A model generated the notes under the pieces. The model saw only the letters and a program-made list of their open reading frames with translations. It was not told the origin of the DNA and did no database searches. The position numbers and the translations under genes were made by a program. A DNA stretch of 64,000 nt from Oenanthe sinensis (taxonomy: Eukaryota; Streptophyta; Magnoliopsida; Apiales; Apiaceae), in assembly GCA_028671895.1 (NCBI GenBank), contig CM053809.1, forward strand, positions 913,501 to 977,500. The letters are read 5' to 3'. Below are positions 58,431 through 64,000 of this stretch, piece by piece; position 1 is the stretch's first letter, and every line of letters starts with the position of its first letter.

Positions 58431-59816
58431 AGGAGCGTCCCCGGGCCTGCTTTATCATTCAGTATAAATAATGCTTCCATTATTTAAGAGCCTAACAAGA
58501 ATGGGGTGCATTGCATCCTTCTCCCATAATTTCATGGGAACATACATAGTTCCTCACATGACAAAGGGTCCCAAGTGAATGCTTTGACAAATTCTGTCAA
58601 GGCTAAAATCCAAATCATTTCATGTGTCTCAAATACCTTGATGCAAAGTAGTATGACACCATAAATCAGACAGTTCAAAACCACGTAATGATGGAACCCC
58701 GGAATGCTAGCCTAGACTCCACCCCCGGCTGAATTTTGAAAAATGTCCAAGCATTTTTATGATCAAGATTATCTCCATAAATCCTTGAATACACCATAAT
58801 CAAAGTTTTTTTCACCAGTTAAACAATTCTATGTCCTAAAAATCAAAAGCCTTGTGTTCTTCCAAGGCTAGCCAATAATTTTACCAATTACAAACCTGGT
58901 CCACAAAGCAAACCAAGAATATTTGTAATGGGAAAATTGGTCCACTCTGCCTAGACAGAGTACACACTCAACTTCTGACTGCTCACATCTCAACTCTCCT
59001 TCAATGCTATCAACTACATTGCAATAGAAAAGTAATATTTACCCTATGAACCTTTGAATCTACCACAACAATAACTCACCACTACAAGAATCTTTAATAC
59101 CTACAGAAGACATCAGAACTTTAATGACTTCAATCCTTTTATTAAACCTCTAACCAGAAGAACATAACCAACAGTACTGCAGATGATAGAGATAAATTCA
59201 ATTTACCTTATAGCTGCAGTTGTGCTTCAGTCCATCTTCACATACTTTACATTAAGAAAATAAGTTAACTCTGAACTCCAGGCTGAATCACAAGAGTACA
59301 AAACCTAGGCATATTAAAATTTTGAAAATTACGGAGTAAAAGCAATGGACTATTAGCAAGTTCTCTATTTCAAGCCTGCTAAACAAACTGTCGAAAAAAG
59401 GGGGGGAGGGGAACCTCCTAGCAGTCCGACTATAAGTCAACAAAAAATCTTTTCAAATATTCAGTATTAACGAGGGTAACAAAATTTCAGAGTAACCTCA
59501 ATCCTTCATTCAGAAACTCCCATAATGTGTCCTCATCAAAGTAAAATGAATCAAAGGTATAAAAGACGGGAAAAACCAAACTACACGTTCCAGGGTTTCT
59601 TGTCGGCTAATTGTATTGCATACTCACGCACACTAAAATCAAAATCCCCTAACAAAAATTCGATAAAAGGAAATAATTATGGTTTACTAAGCCACACCAG
59701 TCTAGCGCAATACAACAAATCCTAAATTCCTAATCCAACTATGCTAAAGCAGATAGGGTGTTAAAAAACTTAAATTAAATCGAACTACTCAACCCCTATC
59801 CTAATATGCACAGGCC
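58431..59816. other. Non-repetitive spacer downstream of the GATA gene
   Basis: Less AT-rich than the surrounding intergenic DNA. No ORF with recognisable features on either strand. The part next to 59816 should hold the 3' UTR of the GATA gene. A noncoding transcript is possible but nothing in the sequence proves it. Confidence 0.4.
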
Positions 59817-60425
59817 TCATTTCACCATCATGTTATCACCCAGAGTATGCCTCCTCATCTCCATAATCTTGCGGTGAGAATTTGAATGCAGCTGACTCGA
59901 AAATGTGGGACTACTAGCCGGACGATACTCTGGCACGAGCCTACCGGACTTGTACCTCACCCCGCAAGCATTACACAGGGTTTTAGGCCCCATGGGTCCA
60001 GCACGCCACTGTGGGGTCTTCTCAGCTAGGCAATGCTGGCACCTCCTACCAATAGCCGAACCACTCGTGATTGAAGGCAACGCCTTTGGAAAATCTTGCT
60101 TCACATTCTTGACATTCACTTGGTTCCACCAACTGGCCTGCTGCACCGCAACTGGCAACTCAGGGAACTCCCTTCGTCGTCTTCGTCTACGTTTGCTACG
60201 TGCACGAACAGGGTAGTGCACAGGGAAGCTAATGGGAACCGGAAGCGCCCCACAACAACTCATCGTCGCACTGCCATTGCTGTTGTTGCTGCTGCTGCTG
60301 CTGTTCTCAAGAACAGATATCGGGCTTTGCAGATTCTGGTGAGGCGTAAAAATGTCTAGCCCAGTCTCCACAGCTGGGAATGCATCTTTGTTCGATAACC
60401 ATTCGAGTTCCTCCTCTACAAATTC
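59817..60425 (-). CDS. GATA-type zinc-finger transcription factor, exon 2
   Basis: Joined to exon 1 (61190-61086) it gives 237 residues. Exon 2 starts with EFVEEELEWLSNKDAFPAVE, the acidic region typical of plant class-I (A) GATA factors. A Ser/Asn-rich linker and a basic nuclear-localisation-like run RARSKRRRRRRRE follow. The single GATA finger is CX2C-X18-CX2C (CQHC at the start, CNAC at the end) with KTPQWRAGPMGPKTLCNACG, and YRPASSPTF comes directly after, a hallmark of this class. The acceptor TTTTAACCAG ends at 60426. The finger binds WGATAR sites in the nucleus. Most like the Arabidopsis GATA1-GATA12 group; the exact member is not assigned. It appears intact. Confidence 0.93.
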   Translation of the reverse strand, partial: EFVEEELEWLSNKDAFPAVETGLDIFTPHQNLQSPISVLENSSSSSNNSNGSATMSCCGALPVPISFPVHYPVRARSKRRRRRRREFPELPVAVQQASWWNQVNVKNVKQDFPKALPSITSGSAIGRRCQHCLAEKTPQWRAGPMGPKTLCNACGVRYKSGRLVPEYRPASSPTFSSQLHSNSHRKIMEMRRHTLGDNMMVK

Positions 60426-61085
60426 CTGGTTAAAACCAACAAATGACTCGGTCAACTCAGCATAAACACACAAAGCAAGAACGAGTTAACTCGGTCATTA
60501 CTAGAATTATTAACATGCAGCATGAGACGGTCCCACATGCTCACCTCATTCAACATGTTCCATGTTACTTTACTTCCCAAACGGCACAATAAAGTCAAAT
60601 AAATAAATAAATAATCTCAATAATTAAGTAGAATGTTTCCTAGAGGGTAAATTTGTCTTTTACAAAACAACAAAAATCTCAACAATATCAAGCAAGAGAG
60701 GTGCACATGCTGTGACATGGACATGGCTCAAAATAATTGACCAAAATAATATTATTATCTCAAATTACCAAAACACCCCTGCTGTTTCAAACAAACCTTA
60801 GCGTTCCACTGGACATGAAAGTCTTTTCACACAAATTATAATTCAATACTGAGTCAAACTTCCGAGTCTAACAACCCGGCACGTTTCATTTTCATTCATA
60901 TGCCTTCGTATCTAAAAAAACCAAACCACCCCACCTACCGCTGACTCGTCCGAGTCAACTCAGACCACCACTCACCATAACTCGTCCGAGTCAACTCAGA
61001 ACCCCACCGAGTCAAAACGATTCTAACCCCCAAAAACCAAGAAAAAAACGAAATGAAAAAACAGCAAAAAAGCACCGAAACTTAC
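60426..61085 (-). other. Intron of the GATA gene (660 bp)
   Basis: The donor is GTAAGT at 61085-61080 and the acceptor is TTTTAACCAG ending at 60426, phase 0. An ATG at 60473 inside the intron is in frame with exon 2 and would give a 218-residue product with a different N-terminus if transcription began there. Confidence 0.85.
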
Positions 61086-61190
61086 AGGAAATCGACGGCT
61101 ATGATCATCCCCATCTTCACCATCAAGAGGAAAGTTGAAAATATCATCACCATCCATCAATAAAAAAGGTTGGTTGCCCAGAGACTCCAT
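61086..61190 (-). CDS. GATA-type transcription factor, exon 1
   Basis: 35 codons: MESLGNQPFLLMDGDDIFNF then PLDGEDGDDHSRRFP. The Met at 61190 follows a GA-rich leader. The frame joins exon 2 in phase 0 across GTAAGT/CAG. A short acidic first exon is usual for class-I plant GATA genes. Confidence 0.88.
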
Positions 61191-61275
61191 TTCTAGAGAG
61201 AGAGTAGTTTAAGTTTCAAAGGGGTTTGGTTTATTTTAGAGAGAGAGTACGAGAGAGAGAAGTGTTATATTTTGG
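61191..61275 (-). promoter_or_regulatory. CT-rich (GA repeat) leader of the GATA gene
   Basis: AGAGAGAGAG tracts on the plus strand (about 61196-61205, 61238-61262) read as CT runs in the minus-strand leader or core promoter. Pyrimidine patches like this are common in plant TATA-less promoters and can bind BPC proteins; the binding is inference. Confidence 0.5.
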
Positions 61276-61765
61276 AGGCGTAGTGGGTTTCAATTTTAGT
61301 TTTTGGATGGTTGGCAATCACGGAGAGGAGGGGATATCTATGTTTGGTCTTATTTTTTTAGTTTTTTATTTAAATTTATTATTTGTTTTGAAAATGACTT
61401 TTATAATTTTATGCTACTTTTTGTTTAAATCACGATTTTATTCCATTTATATATACGTTATTACTGTTTTGGACAAATTCTATGCTGTGGATTATTCTCT
61501 CCTCATATTCTTACACCACCAAAATACACAAAATGGCTAGAAAATATTCAAAAAGTTTATATTTAAGATGGTTTAAATGATAAGAGTTTATTATCTCTTG
61601 TTGTCTCAAAAATTTGGGTTCAATTAAGTTTTATTCTGAAATAGATATTGTTTGTAATTATTTAAATTATGGATAGATATTATTTATACTATTAAAATGA
61701 TATATGAAGCTTTTATTCTAAAATTATTATTGCATATACATAAATGCAATAAATATATACTACAA
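61276..61765. other. Upstream region of the GATA gene
   Basis: AT-rich; no gene. The 104-codon plus-strand ORF at 61226 overlaps the GA repeat and has no recognisable features. Confidence 0.5.
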
Positions 61766-62480
61766 CTAGGGGGAAAAACCGCGTTTCGCGGCGGGCTCAT
61801 AATAAATTTTAAATTTATTAAAAAATTTCTTACAAAGTTACATTACTGATTACTGAACTGTATACGATAAAATTTGATATAACAAAATTTTAAGTTTGAT
61901 AAAATTTTGAAACTTATCTTATGGATAATAATAATTTACTTGACTTGGAAAAAAAGTTTAGGAGTCATTGAGACGTCTGTCATTGAACTTGTTTTTTTTC
62001 ATTGAGTCGTATCTCATTGTTCTCAAATTTTACGAAACAACCCTGTTGAAAGGTAAGAACTCTCTGTTATTTACTTATTAAAGATGTTAGTTTATAAATA
62101 TAACTAGAGATATATGGTCAAGAAGGAATAAAGATGTGCACTTCTTTTAATGATCTGATTTCGGAATTAGGCTTATTAACTCAATGGAGGCACACTGATT
62201 GAAGAAAACTTATATAATCATTTGAACAAAAAATGAAGACGGACGTTGAGTTGTCTCTCATTGAACTTGTTTCTCTCCATTGAACTATCTTTTGTTATTA
62301 TCAAATTTTATAAATAATACGCTTCTCAGAATAAATCTATTAAACAAATTTTATGAATAACATGTTTCCTAAAACTAATTCACTAAACAAATTACACGCG
62401 CTTCGTAGCGGGTATTGAGCCGTTTCTAATTGAACTTGTTCTCTCAATTGAACTATCTCTCCTTCTCAAATTTCACAACG
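61766..62480 (-). mobile_element. Probable Helitron 3' end and internal repeats
   Basis: On the minus strand the segment ends with the hairpin CCGCGAAACGCGG, then TTTTTCCCCCTAG at 61766, followed by T. A GC hairpin about 10 bp before CTRR and a T after it fit a Helitron 3' terminus. The 5' TC end was not found. The interior has three degenerate copies of an ATTGAACTTGTT...ATTGAACTATCT block (about 61985, 62265 and 62430). No helicase ORF is present. Confidence 0.45.
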
Positions 62481-62499
62481 TAATCCTGAAGGGTTTCGT

Positions 62500-63999
62500 G
62501 CAAGTAAACACAGCAGAATTAACGTAAATACAAAAATTCGAAACCTTATCTCAGGATCCATGTATAATGTACGAATGATTATGGTGAAGAAATATGTACC
62601 TTAACGAAACTTTACGTATGCTGTTTAATGGAGATCCAGAAACAATGAATCACAGCAGCCCTTTGTTGCAAAGATTTGCTCTCCAAAGATGTCCACACGA
62701 ACTCCCGATCGTCCAACGATCACCGGAGTCGGTACTAGCCGAATAGCTTGTCTCTCTTTTTCTCTAGTCTCTTAAAGTGTTGAGCAACTAGGGTTTTTTC
62801 TGAAAAACGAATTATGATATGTCACCCTAATACTATACATCATTATGTATATATATGGGAGAGAGAGATTTAGACTTAACCTAATTTCGTTTTGGGCTTC
62901 ATGTAAAACCAAAACTGATTGGGTTATTATCATTATTATTAAATCTGAATTCTAATATAATTAATCAATTCCTACTTAATTAATTCAATAATTAAATTCG
63001 AACTAATAATAATATATCTAAATTCGTAATTTAAATAAAGCTCCGTTTAGACGTTCTTTGTGTGTGACCCTTTAGGTTATTATTACGTTGATAATAATTT
63101 TATTATCTAATAATAAAATTATAAACAATGAGCGGCATCTAGTAACACATCATTGTTACCCAAGTAACAATAATAATTAGTGATTCAATTAAACCTTTCG
63201 TGAATAATATGCGATGTAATATAATTCATTTAACCTTATATTATAGATCAAACTCGAGACATGTATAGTGTCATCCTCTTCAACGTTTAATCTTGGTTTT
63301 CTTGATCAATGAGTAGACTATTAAACAAATCAATATTTGAGCATGGTCATGCATTTCATAATCTCACTCAATCAAGAAGCCAATAATATCACTCCTAAAA
63401 TTGAAGGGTTAAATAATATATCTATCATTCATATTCCTCATACGATTCATAGCATACCCAATATCCACATTTATCATTACCCGGTTTAAGGTAAATTTGA
63501 GTGTAATCAAAATATATTAATTCTCATATAGAAATATAATGATTTCAAGTTAGAGGATCATTACATCATTATCACAGTGAGAATTCTTTATCACACTTAT
63601 TAACATGTAGAATCTTATGGCGGGTCTTTCTAGTGTCATGTATTGATACATACACTTATGTTCTGGACTTTAGTATCACCATACATATGACTAATGAGAC
63701 GTGGTCATCTGTCAACAAATATACTAGTCTTATTGCATTATTATTGTTCTTAAATAATAATAATACTTGACTAGGGAATTTTAGGAATAAAATACTATCT
63801 ATATAATCTCATTTTTAAGTCACATACTTAAAGATATATATTACGTATTAATATTTCAAGGACATTTATTTTTCTTTCAATTTATAACGCAGTAAATAAA
63901 GACATAATAAATATTAATTAAATAATTACATAAAACATAATCCTTAATTGTTTTCAATAAAACATTAAAAATATTGTTTCTAGGACACCAATACTAACA
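62500..63999 (-). repeat. Copia LTR related to the one at the window start
   Basis: On the minus strand it begins TGTTAGTATTGGTGTCCTAG at 63999. The order of blocks (GTGTGACCCT, ATAAACAATGAGCGG, TCATCCTCTTCAACG) follows 1-1147. The left end lies near 62500 but is not exactly defined. It contains a TATATATA stretch at about 62848. Element body and flanks are outside or absent, so solo LTR or 3' LTR cannot be decided. Confidence 0.75.
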
Positions 64000-64000
64000 C

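Noticed and set aside
58431..59816. A further protein-coding gene downstream of the GATA factor
   Set aside because: Composition is less AT-rich but no ORF, splice-supported exon or domain could be read on either strand.
60426..60473. MCVYAELTESFVGFNQ as the N-terminus of the GATA protein
   Set aside because: It is intronic; a well-supported upstream exon (61190-61086) splices in phase directly to EFVEEELEW. Kept only as an alternative-start observation.
1..64000. The related Copia LTRs at both window ends as the two LTRs of one giant element
   Set aside because: They are visibly diverged, the interior contains host genes and complete unrelated elements, and no primer site follows the right-hand LTR. 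Two independent insertions of one family are simpler.

Overview
The window reads as a repeat-rich, AT-rich stretch of a flowering-plant nuclear genome, most likely a eudicot. The evidence is Copia, Athila-type Gypsy, L1-type, MULE, hAT and Tourist-like elements, GT-AG introns, an LRR receptor kinase and a class-I plant GATA factor. I cannot fix the species. Only four loci look like working host genes: two near-identical small secreted cysteine-rich peptides (28568-28801 and 32438-32671, + strand), a two-exon LRR receptor-like kinase (38594-33935, - strand) and a two-exon GATA factor (61190-59817, - strand).

Layout. 1-4147: 3' LTR and broken polyprotein of a Copia element (- strand). 4148-5322: another LTR carrying a 49-bp minisatellite. 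5340-19548: a decayed Athila-like element (D, + strand) split by a young, nearly intact Athila-like element (E, 7005-17761, - strand) with 5-bp target duplications CCAAC and almost identical 1.52-kb LTRs. 19549-22912: minisatellite, LTR-like DNA and a 416-bp MULE-type miniature element. 22913-26018: 3' part of a third Athila-like element (F, - strand), abutting a fragment of a short-chain dehydrogenase gene. 26535-28044: a TIR element with 9-bp target duplications and a Tourist-like miniature element inside it.

28054-33008: two direct copies of one segment, each with a cysteine-rich peptide gene, separated by an L1 fragment. The second copy carries two further insertions whose empty sites can be read in the first. 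33935-39150: the receptor kinase with its promoter; its coding-region intron holds a SINE relic and the second MULE-type miniature element. 39150-43723: AT-rich DNA with a hAT-like element and foldback repeats. 43724-55112: nested Copia elements. Element B (- strand, gag and 5' LTR) was split by element A (- strand, 46330-53656, duplication GTTGC), which carries a roughly 4.4-kb decayed extra reading frame between RNase H and its 3' LTR, in the position of the envelope-like ORF of Sirevirus-type Copia elements. 55542-56598: a hAT-like element that captured a GRAS gene fragment. 59817-61190: GATA gene. 61766-62480: a probable Helitron end. 62500-63999: a Copia LTR related to the one at the window start.

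The host genes show no functional link to each other. Much of the information here is historical: target duplications and two empty sites give an order of insertions. Coordinates and motifs were read by eye. Family assignments rest on recognisable protein motifs and terminal structures, with no database search.
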